DNA of 64,000 nt from Oscillatoriaceae cyanobacterium Prado104 (GCA_025454405.1 JALOON010000009.1:1-64000), one strand, 5' to 3'. Positions 34,406 through 44,176 are shown, counted from the stretch's first letter. Translations and numbers: made by a program. The notes: generated from the letters alone by a model not told the origin.

Positions 34406-34939
34406 TCAAAACTTCTTACCAACTAACTCGATCGGGATTTGTACCTCGCTGATTTTAGTAGATTCCGGTGTCATCGGGGAATTATAAAAAAAGCGGCGCG
34501 GCGGCCCGACTATTTTGTATTCGGGATGTTGTTTCAGCCAATCTTGAAGTTTTTGGAGGTTTTGTTCGTAACTTTCCCAAGTGTAGGGGCCTCGCACCCC
34601 AATGCTGACAACAGTCATGGGTGCTGTGTCGGTGACAGCAACAGCGGGATCTATGCGGCTGGGCGCAATATTTGGTGCGGGGTAAAGAAAAGAAACTTCC
34701 GCTCGATCGAACCCGCCCATTTGCCCTTCAATTGCTTTGTAGCGTGCCTCTACGGGAGCTGTCATAGCAATTTGGTTGTTGCTGATATGCTGGAATAAGG
34801 GATTGAAAGCAGCACCTGTTGCAGCGCGCAAATCCCCAGAATGGGTGTAAGTAACAGCTCGGTACTGAGGGTATTGCTTGATTTCTATGATTCCAATTGT
34901 TGCGGGATCGGGGAATCCACTAGGTAAATAGGCTGACAT
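34406..34939 (-). CDS. SOUL heme-binding / GyrI-like domain protein
   Basis: 177 residues from ATG 34939; the upstream extension to 34969 is less likely. The SOUL pattern IIEIKQYPQYRAVTY at the start, AAFNPLFQHISNNQIAMTAP with VEARY in the middle, and FFYNSPMTPE near the end fit the family. SOUL proteins bind heme or related tetrapyrroles in animals and plants; in bacteria the fold may bind other small molecules. There is no signal peptide, so it should be cytoplasmic. Confidence 0.82.
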   Translation of the reverse strand: MSAYLPSGFPDPATIGIIEIKQYPQYRAVTYTHSGDLRAATGAAFNPLFQHISNNQIAMTAPVEARYKAIEGQMGGFDRAEVSFLYPAPNIAPSRIDPAVAVTDTAPMTVVSIGVRGPYTWESYEQNLQKLQDWLKQHPEYKIVGPPRRFFYNSPMTPESTKISEVQIPIELVGKKF

Positions 34940-34969
34940 TGTTTGCAGGCATAATTTCAAGCGGCACAA

Positions 34970-35354
34970 TTAGTTTAACAGTTATTCAGGGTAATGCTAA
35001 ATGTCGAGCGCCAGAGAATTTTGTTGAAAATTTATTGATTAACCTAGTAATATTGCGGACGGCACCGATCTACTGCAGAAACTTTAATATAATTGTCCTT
35101 GAAAAATTAGATTTTTTCAGGGGTGCCTGCTATGTTTCGCCTGACAAAATTCGGGTGGACTACCGATCGAGCTGTACGTTATCAGTTTTTGGGACCAATG
35201 TTCGGAGAAATCTTTGGAGGAATCTTTGGAGGAATCTTTGGAGGAATCTTTGGACTAAGGTTCAGACAACTGTTCGGGCAAACGATCCTACTAATGTTCA
35301 GACTGGATGACATGCGGATGTCCGGTCAATTATACCGCTCTCAGGGAATGATAT
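34970..35354. other. Intergenic region with a 12-bp minisatellite
   Basis: Four GGAATCTTTGGA units at about 35205-35255 and phrases such as ACTGTTCGGGCAAACGATCC. The open frame across it (GEIFGGIFGGIFG) has low complexity and runs into the next gene out of frame, so I do not call it a gene. It probably carries the REC-EAL promoter. Confidence 0.6.
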
Positions 35355-36554
35355 ATGAAAAAGATTCTAGTGATCGAGGACGAGCAAATCATTCGCGAAA
35401 ATATTCTCAAACTCCTCAAAGCTGAGGGTTTCGATGTGACGGGTGCAGAAAACGGACTGCAAGGTTTATCTTCAGCGATGTCAAATTTTTTCGACGTGAT
35501 TCTGTGCGATGTCATGATGCCAAAACTTGATGGGTATGGGGTGCTAGCTGCCTTGCGATCGAATCCGGTTTCTGCTGCGGTACCTTTTGTGTTTCTCACT
35601 GGTAAGGCCGATCGAGCCGAAATGCGTCAGGGTATGGAATTGGGGGCGGATGATTATTTGACTAAACCTTTTACTAAAGCGGAACTTGTAGGCGCGGTAG
35701 TCAGCCGCTTGAAAAAACAACAAGCCGTGGCGGAACAGTACAATTCTGCGCGTACAGACAACAGCAAAATTACTAAAAAATCCTGCAACAGATTGGAGTG
35801 GTTGAAAACAAATTTGTGGGGGGCTTTGGAACGGGAAGAATTCCAAGTTTACTATCAGCCGCAAGTCAATCTCAAAACAGGTCAAATTACTGGTGCAGAA
35901 GCTTTATTGCGCTGGCGACATCCAGAAAAAGGGCAAATCTCGCCAGCCGAATTTATTCCTGTTGCTGAAGAAACTGGTTTTATCGTACCGTTAGGCGAGT
36001 GGGTGCTCAAAACAGCTTGCAAGCAACTTAAAGTTTGGCACAATGCGGGTTTGTCGGGCTTGCGAATGGCGGTGAATTTATCAGCGCGTCAATTTTACCA
36101 ACCAAATCTTAGCAGCAGAGTTGCTGGGATTTTAGAAGAAATCGGTTTGCATCCTAGCTGTTTGGAATTGGAACTCACCGAAAGCATGATGGTGCAGGAT
36201 GCAAAAATCGCTAGCAAAACTCTAAAAAACTTGAAAGATTTGGGAGTTTTTATTTCGATCGATGATTTTGGGACTGGCTACTCTTCATTAAGCTATCTGA
36301 CGCAGTACCCTTTCGATACTTTAAAAATAGACCGCTGTTTTGTCAGCAACATTGCGGAGGGTTGCAGAAACGCAGCGATCGTGAAAGCTATTATTAACAT
36401 GGCACACAGTCTCTCTCTGGAGGTAGTTGCTGAAGGAGTAGAAACCGAAGCCGAAAAAGATTTTATATCTGGCTACGACTGCGATACAATGCAAGGGTAT
36501 TGGTTCAGTCCTCCGGTGCCTGCCGCAGATTTTGAAAAGTTACTCGTGCTATAA
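35355..36554 (+). CDS. REC-EAL response regulator, cyclic-di-GMP phosphodiesterase
   Basis: 399 residues. The REC domain (1-~120) has ILVIEDE, Asp52 in ILCDVMMPKLDG and TKPFT lysine. The EAL domain (about 150-399) has AEALLRW, AVNLSARQ, LELELTES, SIDDFGTGYSSLSYL, LKIDR, VAEGVET and MQGYWFSPP, so the metal and catalytic residues appear complete. It should hydrolyse c-di-GMP under phosphorylation control. No cognate kinase is adjacent; the hybrid kinase at 19265 or CheA could supply it (inference). Confidence 0.93.
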   Translation: MKKILVIEDEQIIRENILKLLKAEGFDVTGAENGLQGLSSAMSNFFDVILCDVMMPKLDGYGVLAALRSNPVSAAVPFVFLTGKADRAEMRQGMELGADDYLTKPFTKAELVGAVVSRLKKQQAVAEQYNSARTDNSKITKKSCNRLEWLKTNLWGALEREEFQVYYQPQVNLKTGQITGAEALLRWRHPEKGQISPAEFIPVAEETGFIVPLGEWVLKTACKQLKVWHNAGLSGLRMAVNLSARQFYQPNLSSRVAGILEEIGLHPSCLELELTESMMVQDAKIASKTLKNLKDLGVFISIDDFGTGYSSLSYLTQYPFDTLKIDRCFVSNIAEGCRNAAIVKAIINMAHSLSLEVVAEGVETEAEKDFISGYDCDTMQGYWFSPPVPAADFEKLLVL

Positions 36555-37088
36555 AGATGCAGTTGACAGTTGATAGTTGACAGTTGACAGTTGATATTTG
36601 GTAAATTACAGCAGTTTTCAGATATGTGAGTACAGAGAAACCCGGTTTCTTGAAGAAACCGGGTTTCTGTGGTGTACTTTATAAACTTGCAATCTGCTGT
36701 AAATGTCGATCGCTGATGTAGTAGATGTAGGGTGCGCAGTGCGCACCTTACAATATAATTGGGAGTTGAGTAAATCGATCGCTCTCCCTAAATTGGATAG
36801 ATCGCACCTCGAATTTTATCGGCTGTAACTGAGTTCATTAAGTCCAATTATAAACAACGCCAAGCTCGTCAATCTGATTTCTCAGATATTTAAATTTTTT
36901 GTTCGATCGCACCATTTTTGAAACAGGATAAGCTATTGCCTCAGGTAATTTCTACTTGATTGGATTAGGCATTTTTCTGCTGCTAAATAACTGCTCGTAG
37001 TGGGGACTTCAGTCCTCTAAATTTGCGGACTAAAGTCCTCACTACGAACCTGAATTAGCGTCGGGAACGGGAAACTCAAAAATCGATT
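36555..37088. repeat. Repeat-rich intergenic region (four families)
   Basis: CAGTTGATAGTTGA heptamers (36560-36598); AGAAACCCGGTTTCT / AGAAACCGGGTTTCT palindrome (36635-36667); GTAGGGTGCGCAGTGCGCAC palindrome (36727-36751); and CTCGTAGTGGGGACT ... AGTCCTCACTACGAAC (36994-37049). No gene recognised. Confidence 0.8.
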
Positions 37089-37622
37089 TTATTGAACGGG
37101 AACTGGCTGCCCAAAATTGCGCGAACCCCTATAGCCTGATAAAATAGCAAGCTTTTCTAAAGATTGCGCACCCATATAAGATTTGCCCCGAATTACCCAA
37201 GTGGGATAGGCTTTAATATTGGCGGCTTTGCACAAATCCGGCTGCGCGTCTTTGCCCCTGGGAGCGCATTCAATATAATTAATGGCGCTAAATGCTTCTT
37301 TGCCGAAAAGTTCTTGTTGCGCGTGGCAGTGCGGGCACCAGTAAGCGCCGTACATTCTCGCATTGATGCGCTGCAAGTGAGTTGCTAAAGCTATTTCGTC
37401 AGGTCCCGATTCTGCTGCAATCGGCGGGCCTTCTTCTCCTCCCTCAATAGGAGTTGGTGAAGGCGTTGATGGCGGTGGGGGCGGTAAGGTTTGTGCTAAA
37501 TTTTGCGGCGATTTTTCGCTGATGTTTGATTTGACAATTCCTGCATTGGCTCCGATGGTGGCACCAATTCCTAAAACTAGAACTGCGCCGCTTAAATATA
37601 AGTTTAATTTGCTGAGTTTCAT
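37089..37622 (-). CDS. Membrane-anchored thioredoxin-like protein (VKOR-partner type)
   Basis: 177 residues. An N-terminal hydrophobic segment (about 8-28) is followed by a proline-rich linker (PPPPPSTPSPTP). The thioredoxin-like domain has YGAYWCPHCHAQ, active-site Cys96 and Cys99 (CPHC). Later ECAPRGKDAQPDLCKA carries extra cysteines, and IKAYPTWVIRG has the cis-Pro. This matches the Trx-like domain fused to cyanobacterial VKOR proteins and should act in disulfide chemistry on the lumenal or periplasmic side. No VKOR gene is adjacent. Confidence 0.85.
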   Translation of the reverse strand: MKLSKLNLYLSGAVLVLGIGATIGANAGIVKSNISEKSPQNLAQTLPPPPPSTPSPTPIEGGEEGPPIAAESGPDEIALATHLQRINARMYGAYWCPHCHAQQELFGKEAFSAINYIECAPRGKDAQPDLCKAANIKAYPTWVIRGKSYMGAQSLEKLAILSGYRGSRNFGQPVPVQ

Positions 37623-37660
37623 CTTGTTTTCTGAGGTCAGATTTTGTGATGCGAGATTTT

Positions 37661-38158
37661 TTATGTTCGATCGACCATAATTTGTTTGGCGCGATCGACC
37701 GCTTCATTAACATTGTTTACCACAAACAGGCGATCGGCTGCAATACTTTCAAAAAAAAGTTTACTTGCGGCGCTGTCGTTTAACAAGATAACTTGTTTGT
37801 TCGCTTTGAGAGCGAGGGCTATTTCTGATGCGGTGCCTGTTCCCATCCCGCAGGCAATTATCGCATCGGCAGAGAGAATGTTGATGTTATTGCGGGCATT
37901 TCCCATATCGGTAATTATCGCAATATCTACGGCTTCCGAAATGCCGTTGGTGTTGTTGCCGGGAAGGATGCCGATTGTTAAACCGCTAGCTGATTTTGCT
38001 CCTTTGTTGGCAGCATCCATAACACCAGAATTTCTGCCGCCGGTTAGCAGCACCCATCCTGCTTTAGCGATGAGTTGACCGAGTTGAAAGGCGTTTTCTA
38101 AATCTTTTGCGGTCGCGCTTTCGCCGGGACCCATAACACCGATAATTGTTTTTTTCAT
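37661..38158 (-). CDS. SLOG-superfamily protein (TIGR00725 type)
   Basis: 165 residues. Rossmann-like fold with IIGVMGPG, LLTGGRNSGVMDAANKGA and ACGMGTGTASEIALAL, the GG..GVM and G.GT..E signature of the lysine-decarboxylase-like/SLOG group. These proteins bind or cleave nucleotide derivatives; the TIGR00725 subgroup has no defined role. Residues resemble a nucleotide-binding rather than a LOG cytokinin enzyme (the LOG PGGxGTxxE is changed to GMGTGTASE). It lies 38 bases upstream of the thioredoxin-like gene on the same strand. Confidence 0.8.
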   Translation of the reverse strand: MKKTIIGVMGPGESATAKDLENAFQLGQLIAKAGWVLLTGGRNSGVMDAANKGAKSASGLTIGILPGNNTNGISEAVDIAIITDMGNARNNINILSADAIIACGMGTGTASEIALALKANKQVILLNDSAASKLFFESIAADRLFVVNNVNEAVDRAKQIMVDRT

Positions 38159-38257
38159 AATTTTAGATTTGAGGTGTTAGCTATTAGCTAGTAGGTGCTA
38201 GAGAGTCAGTATAGCAAAGCAAGTTGACAACAAGAAACAGATAGATAAAGGGTGTAG

Positions 38258-38322
38258 GGGTGAAGCATTCGGGCGACAATCTATGGGTAAGATCGACTAT
38301 TTTTTTTCCGAATGCTTCACCC
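38258..38322. repeat. Palindromic element, GGGTGAAGC family, copy 4
   Basis: Arms GGGTGAAGCATTCGG (38258-38272) and CCGAATGCTTCACCC (38308-38322), perfect 15-bp inverted repeats, with the GGGCGACAAT core next to the left arm. Confidence 0.9.
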
Positions 38323-38417
38323 AGTCAGGGTTTATGATATACCCAGACTGTATTGCTTTTGTCAATCTATTTTGCTGGACTGAGGCTTGCGGTACTAGGT
38401 AGTAAGTGGCAAGTAGT

Positions 38418-39275
38418 TTACTTGGCAAACTCATAAACAATATTAGTAATGCGGGCGCGCCAGTAAGGCTTTAACGAACCATCAGGCATTTCCCAGGCTA
38501 CCTCGCCTGCTTTGGGAATGCGCACGCCGTCTTGCATTTCCCAATCCCAGAAACGACCCTGCCAGGGCGTAAGTACCATTTTGCCGTTAACTGTACGGGG
38601 GCGCGCATCCGCACGAACAGCAACGATCGCCCCCGTTTCATCAAAGCTAAAATCCAGGGAAACACTCGTGTTACCATCTTTTAGGGTTGCTCTGGCAGAA
38701 GAATTATCGATCGCCTCCCACTCAATGCCCTGACTCGGTAGCAATCTTGTCGGATACCAAGCCGCTTCCGCCAAAAACCGCATCAATTCGCCTCGCGCAG
38801 CTTCGGGAGTGCCGCCAACTTCGGCAACGGTGGCGATGCCCAACACCGAGGCATGAAGGATTCCTTCGCCGGCAATATAGGCATCGCGAACCAAAACGCT
38901 GACACCGGGAATCATCGCAATTCGCGCATCCCAGTCAAAACCGGGGCGCTGGGAAATTACCAATTGAGTTGAAGTAAAAGGACTCCATTTTTCCTCGGTT
39001 TCGCTAGCGTTAAAAGTGCCTTGATGGGAAATTCGCACTGTGGAAATTAGCGGTTGTCCTTCTGCAAGTACGGTGCGAAAATAGCGCTGTACGGGTGCGG
39101 GTAAATCTGTTATTTCGCGGGCATCAAATGTTAGGGGTTGGATTGGCAAGCGTGCTGCTTCTAGATTCGATCGCGCTTCCTCAGTAGCGAGTTGCCAGCG
39201 GTATTTTCCCAGGGCGATCGTACTTGCAATAACACCAGCAAAGATGAGGATAATTATGAGAATGATTTTGACCAC
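38418..39275 (-). CDS. DUF6544/DUF6920-like membrane-anchored protein
   Basis: 285 residues. An N-terminal hydrophobic helix (about 3-22) should anchor it. Conserved-looking blocks are LPAPVQRYFRTVLAEGQP, GFDWDARIAMIPGV, YPTRLLPSQGIEWEAID and the end VRIPKAGEVAWEMPDG. This matches a group of beta-rich proteins of unknown function in bacteria (I associate it with DUF6544/DUF6920). It stands alone and its function is unknown. Confidence 0.65.
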   Translation of the reverse strand: MVKIILIIILIFAGVIASTIALGKYRWQLATEEARSNLEAARLPIQPLTFDAREITDLPAPVQRYFRTVLAEGQPLISTVRISHQGTFNASETEEKWSPFTSTQLVISQRPGFDWDARIAMIPGVSVLVRDAYIAGEGILHASVLGIATVAEVGGTPEAARGELMRFLAEAAWYPTRLLPSQGIEWEAIDNSSARATLKDGNTSVSLDFSFDETGAIVAVRADARPRTVNGKMVLTPWQGRFWDWEMQDGVRIPKAGEVAWEMPDGSLKPYWRARITNIVYEFAK

Positions 39276-39687
39276 AAATACCTCAATTTTTTAGGTTTGA
39301 CAATTGGAAATACAGGCGTTCGATCGAGCCTGTGTTGTACTTTGATTTATGGTAATTCTCTCGATCGCTGCCAGTCGAGATCGAGACACACCTGCTCGAT
39401 ATCGAGACCTATCTGAATTGTATCAAAAAATCGAAGTTCGATCGCCCGTTTTGTTGTTTGGCATTCTTGTGCGGGCACCGGGTTCTGAGTAGCATATACT
39501 AGAAACACAGCCAGATAGATTGAGTAATGCTGCTTGTTGAGGAAAAATTCAAGTAAAAACATCAAATCCGATCGACAAAATCATTCAATCGCGCGCGATT
39601 TCCGTGCCATAAATGCTGGCTTTCTCGGATGGAAGCCGGCAAATATCCTAAAATTCATTGCATGGCAGTTACCAGTAAATCTCAAAA
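39276..39687. other. Intergenic region, no gene recognised
   Basis: About 410 bases between divergent genes, without long repeats. Short frames present lack ribosome sites. It should hold both promoters. Confidence 0.5.
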
Positions 39688-40611
39688 ATGAAGAAAGCGA
39701 TCCAGTTTTTTATGATGGCAGTTTTGGCTGCATTGTTCGCGTTACAAACAGCAGAATCAGGTCGATCGATTGTTGGTGTTGCCGGTAGCAATTCCCAAAG
39801 TCCTTTAGCTTTAAATCAATATACAGGTGTCGTCTACATCGAAGAAGCTGAGTGTAGCGGTTCCTTACTAACAGGCGGATGGTACATTCTCACGGCAGCC
39901 CACTGTCTCAACGATGGCGGAGTCGAGGTTCCTAAAGGGACGAAATTTACGGTAACTTTTAAATTGCCCGTTGGTGAAGTTAGCATTCCAGCTAGCGAGT
40001 ATTACATCCATCCGGGATGGACGGGTTACGAGTCAGAAGTCGGCAACGATATTGCAGTTTTAAGATTGAGAAGGCGCGCGCCAAATACTGCGGAACAATA
40101 CGCAATTAATCGGGATAAAAATGAAGTTGGTAAAGTGTTTACTAAAGTGGGTTACGGATATATTGGTACGGGCGCGATCGGGCAAGATGAAGATTCTAAT
40201 TCTGATGAGAAACGATATGCAGGTCAAAATCGCTACGATGGGACGATCGACCTTTTGAAAAATGCTACAGAATCAGATATGTCTGAGTTAGTATTGGGAA
40301 GTCAATTAATTTTTGATTTTGATGACGGCAGCGCGGCGCACGATACTTTAGGCAGGCATTTTCCGAATTTGGTCGATCGGGGTTTGGGAAAAGATGAAAT
40401 AGCTACGGCTAGCGGAGATTCCGGCGGACCTTCGTTTATCGATGGAAAAATTGCGGGTATTAGTTCTTGGGGTTTCAGCGATCGGGGTTTTTTCAAAACT
40501 AATATTGGGGATATCGATAGTATTGACGACAACGGCAGTTTTGGGGAAATTTCCGGCGATACTCGGGTATCTTTTTATGCTAGTTGGATCGATCGGGTAA
40601 CAAGAAATTAA
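39688..40611 (+). CDS. Secreted trypsin-like serine protease (S1)
   Basis: 307 residues. The N-terminal signal-like segment MKKAIQFFMMAVLAALFALQ is followed by RSIVGVAG, which resembles the zymogen activation IVGG site. Triad: His72 in LTAAHC, Asp121 in GNDIAVLRL and Ser245 in SGDSGGPSF. An insertion of about 60 residues sits between the Asp and Ser regions. It should be a periplasmic or extracellular endopeptidase. The residue normally six before Ser is an Asp/Glu-rich DEIATAS, so specificity cannot be called. Monocistronic. Confidence 0.88.
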   Translation: MKKAIQFFMMAVLAALFALQTAESGRSIVGVAGSNSQSPLALNQYTGVVYIEEAECSGSLLTGGWYILTAAHCLNDGGVEVPKGTKFTVTFKLPVGEVSIPASEYYIHPGWTGYESEVGNDIAVLRLRRRAPNTAEQYAINRDKNEVGKVFTKVGYGYIGTGAIGQDEDSNSDEKRYAGQNRYDGTIDLLKNATESDMSELVLGSQLIFDFDDGSAAHDTLGRHFPNLVDRGLGKDEIATASGDSGGPSFIDGKIAGISSWGFSDRGFFKTNIGDIDSIDDNGSFGEISGDTRVSFYASWIDRVTRN

Positions 40612-40723
40612 CTATCGGACTTAATGCTGAATAGTTGTTATCAAATAGCGATCGACCTGTTGCTCGATCGATCGCCTATTGCGATAGAAATACACAGTAA
40701 ATGCACTCAAAAAATGCAACTTC

Positions 40724-41104
40724 TTAGGGATTAATAACAATAATACCTTTGCCCGGTCCTGCAAGAATTTCAACGTGGGCTACTCGTCCGCTACCTGCAT
40801 AAAATCTTACTTTTGCTTCAGATTTCGATGGCATCGATCGCCAAGTACCATCTCCTGAAAAAGTCAGATTAGTTGTAAATCCATCGCCCCAACTAATTGT
40901 TATTTGGTTGGGACTTTGCTTAATCGAACAAGAAATTGTTTGTGCTTGTCTTTGATTCTGTCCGTAAAAACTGCACTGAGATTTATAATTCTCAATAGGA
41001 GTTTCGCTCTCAGCTAGGGTGTGGGTGCTGACAGCAGTTATAGATACTAAAAGCAAATTAGCAACCAAAATCGCTTTAGACAAAAGACCTGAGTTGAGTT
41101 TCAT
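40724..41104 (-). CDS. Hypothetical secreted protein, 126 residues
   Basis: An N-terminal signal peptide is likely (ILVANLLLVSITAVSTHTLA, residues about 12-31). The mature part (~95 residues) is beta-rich, with two cysteines (QCSFYG and ISCSI) that could form a disulfide, and ends GPGKGIIVINP. I do not recognise the family. It is next to the CRISPR array but on its trailer side; no link is implied. Confidence 0.7.
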   Translation of the reverse strand: MKLNSGLLSKAILVANLLLVSITAVSTHTLAESETPIENYKSQCSFYGQNQRQAQTISCSIKQSPNQITISWGDGFTTNLTFSGDGTWRSMPSKSEAKVRFYAGSGRVAHVEILAGPGKGIIVINP

Positions 41105-41167
41105 GAGTTATAGATTCACGATAAGAATATTTCGATATTAATCTAATATTGATTTTTGAGCAAGTTG

Positions 41168-43808
41168 GTTTCAATCCCTAATAGGGAGTGTAGTTTATTG
41201 TGACTCTCTTAAAGGTTCGCTCTAAAAAGGCGAATTTCGTTTCAATCCCTAATAGGGAGTGTAGTTTTCGGTTTCAATCCCTAATAGGGAGTGTAGTTTA
41301 TTGTGACCCGTTCCACGATACTTCTCGATTGGAATTCTTACGTTTCAATCCCTAATAGGGAGTGTAGTTTATTGTGACTCAATCTGTTAGAAGACCAAGA
41401 ACTAAGAAAGACTATTAAAGTTTCAATCCCTAATAGGGAGTGTAGTTTATTGTGACCCACAACTATCATTGACGGCAGCAAAATATAAATCATGGTTTCA
41501 ATCCCTAATAGGGAGTGTAGTTTATTGTGACTTACGCAGCATTAGAGAAAGCGATCGAACGCGGGTGGGTTTCAATCCCTAATAGGGAGTGTAGTTTATT
41601 GTGACGTGCTTCGCGATCGGGTAGCGTTGTTTTTGAGGAGTTTCAATCCCTAATAGGGAGTGTAGTTTATTGTGACAGGCGATCGTAATCCAAACTTTGA
41701 GTAAAATATTTTGGTTTCAATCCCTAATAGGGAGTGTAGTTTATTGTGACTCTCAATGCCGCCAACACATACCCCGACAGCAGAAAAAGTTTCAATCCCT
41801 AATAGGGAGTGTAGTTTATTGTGACCGCATCCGCACGATCGCGGGGGCGATAGAAAAGTACGTGTTTCAATCCCTAATAGGGAGTGTAGTTTATTGTGAC
41901 ATAAAGCGCGCTGGTCTCGCAAGGAAAGAGCTTGTGTTTCAATCCCTAATAGGGAGTGTAGTTTATTGTGACCGATCGCGATCCGTCCGCACAGAACCAA
42001 CAATTAGTTTCAATCCCTAATAGGGAGTGTAGTTTATTGTGACCTACCAAGGTTTAACAGAGAGTTATCGCAGTAGCTTAGGTTTCAATCCCTAATAGGG
42101 AGTGTAGTTTATTGTGACCCTTGCGTTGAACTTTGATAAGGTTTAAGCCAACTAGAGTTTCAATCCCTAATAGGGAGTGTAGTTTATTGTGACCTTTGAT
42201 TATTGCCTTCCTTGCGTCATCTTTTGTTGTTTCAATCCCTAATAGGGAGTGTAGTTTATTGTGACTGAGATCGGTACTGTGAAATTCCGCGTCTCAAATA
42301 TCGGTTTCAATCCCTAATAGGGAGTGTAGTTTATTGTGACTAGAGAAAGCAATAGAGCAAGCCAAAGAATTTAATGCTGTTTCAATCCCTAATAGGGAGT
42401 GTAGTTTATTGTGACTCTACGTTGTTTGAGGTGTTTCGCAGTCTCGCTCTAAGTTTCAATCCCTAATAGGGAGTGTAGTTTATTGTGACAGGCGGAGAAA
42501 CCTGCTACGATATCTCAAGCAATGTTTCAATCCCTAATAGGGAGTGTAGTTTATTGTGACATTGCAGGAGCGATCGAGGCGGTCGGACCGGAAATCGTTT
42601 CAATCCCTAATAGGGAGTGTAGTTTATTGTGACTTGCCGCTTGGCTAACCAAGCGGCAACTAGCAATCCAGGTTTCAATCCCTAATAGGGAGTGTAGTTT
42701 ATTGTGACTTTTGCACATCTCTGAGTAACTTGCCAGCCACTGTTTCAATCCCTAATAGGGAGTGTAGTTTATTGTGACCCTTCGTTGCAGGCAATGAGTA
42801 CCTTGGCCTTACAGTTTCAATCCCTAATAGGGAGTGTAGTTTATTGTGACCTTCGCTTAAATACTTTTTCTCGCCTGCCGGAATTTCGTTTCAATCCCTA
42901 ATAGGGAGTGTAGTTTATTGTGACAATCATTTATCGAGCGGTCGTGAGATTTGAACTCACGTTTCAATCCCTAATAGGGAGTGTAGTTTATTGTGACTTT
43001 ACGATTTGCAGGAATGGATTGCTGCAAATGAGTTTCAATCCCTAATAGGGAGTGTAGTTTATTGTGACAAGAATTAGCAGCTCAAATTCGTAGAGTTGCA
43101 GATGTTTCAATCCCTAATAGGGAGTGTAGTTTATTGTGACGAGGGGCTTCGGGTACGGGGACGGAGGATTATCGGTTTCAATCCCTAATAGGGAGTGTAG
43201 TTTATTGTGACACCGGAAGGCTCTGCCATCGATTTTCTCCTTCATTAACTGTTTCAATCCCTAATAGGGAGTGTAGTTTATTGTGACAGGAATAACTTCC
43301 GCCGAGGACTGGTTTGCAGGGTTTCAATCCCTAATAGGGAGTGTAGTTTATTGTGACTTCCCGAAATCCCGATCGAGGCTCATCCTGATGCAAGTTTCAA
43401 TCCCTAATAGGGAGTGTAGTTTATTGTGACTTGACTTAACTAACCTAGAATTAAAAATTCTCGGTTTGGAGTTTCAATCCCTAATAGGGAGTGTAGTTTA
43501 TTGTGACACAGGCTTGTCCTATAAAAAGCGAATAGGAACTAGCTAGTGTTTCAATCCCTAATAGGGAGTGTAGTTTATTGTGACGAAACAGTCTCTAGGA
43601 AGCAATAGATATGGTTAGGTTTCAATCCCTAATAGGGAGTGTAGTTTATTGTGACGACGCGCTTCATCTGAGGAAGCCTCGATAAGCTTTGTAGGCTCGT
43701 TTCAATCCCTAATAGGGAGTGTAGTTTATTGTGACTGTCGATTTCGGACGTGCCAAAAGCAAGGGATTCGGGTTTCAATCCCTAATAGGGAGTGTAGTTT
43801 ATTGTGAC
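41168..43808 (-). CRISPR. CRISPR array: 37 repeat units (36 full, 1 truncated) of 37 bp, about 35 full spacers
   Basis: The plus-strand repeat begins GTTTCAATCCCTAATAGGGA (20 of 37 bases) and ends TTATTGTGAC. Read on the minus strand it ends GATTGAAAC, the usual 3' end of type I/III repeats and source of an ATTGAAAC crRNA tag, so the array is called minus. First repeat 41168-41204, last 43772-43808. Unit 2 (from 41239) is truncated after about 29 bases and followed by only three bases before unit 3 at 41271. Other spacers are 33-43 bases. Full repeats look identical. Degeneration at the left end supports a leader on the right. No cas gene lies in the window. Confidence 0.97.
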
Positions 43809-44160
43809 CGCTGGTGCTTGAAACCCTTGGTGTATTTAGTTTTCAAGGTTCATTTTCGTGAATCGATCCTCAAAATACCATTTCAGCCTTCGCCTTGTCA
43901 ATAGCACGTGAGATTTTTTTTGCTCAACGCCTTACTCGGTAAAGGTTTCAGCGATTCCGTGAATCGATTTTTGGGTGAGAGTGCCTCAAACCCTTACAGC
44001 CTTTGCATTCTAGCCGAAAAATTTGACACCCTGATTTTGACACCTACCGATTCACACTATTTTCAGCAAAAAATAATCTTCGATCGCCCGCCAGCACCGG
44101 ACTCAAGCTCTCGATCGCCCATCGAATCACCAGCCTGCAATCCTAAGATGGACATAATAT
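43809..44160 (-). promoter_or_regulatory. Probable CRISPR leader
   Basis: AT-rich, non-coding 350 bases next to the intact end of the array. An 11-bp direct repeat CGTGAATCGAT occurs at 43857-43867 and 43958-43968, and TTTGACACC / TTTTGACACC doublets lie near 44030. Leader position is inferred from repeat orientation and from the damaged distal end. Confidence 0.6.
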
Positions 44161-44176
44161 AGTTTAACTTTCCACC

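Noticed and set aside
35123-35425. ORF with GEIFGGIFGGIFG repeats
   Set aside because: Low complexity from a 12-bp minisatellite, and it overlaps the start of the REC-EAL gene out of frame.
36635-36667. A second, minimal CRISPR at AAACCCGGTTTCT repeats
   Set aside because: The copies are inverted, not direct, and scattered; they are hairpins.
41650-42748. ORFs within the CRISPR array
   Set aside because: Repeat translations (SLIGSVVYCD and HNKLHSLLGIET) are artefacts of the array.
42925-42960. A tRNA gene at the T-arm-like sequence
   Set aside because: Only the 3' third of a tRNA fits and it lies exactly between two CRISPR repeats, so it is a spacer.
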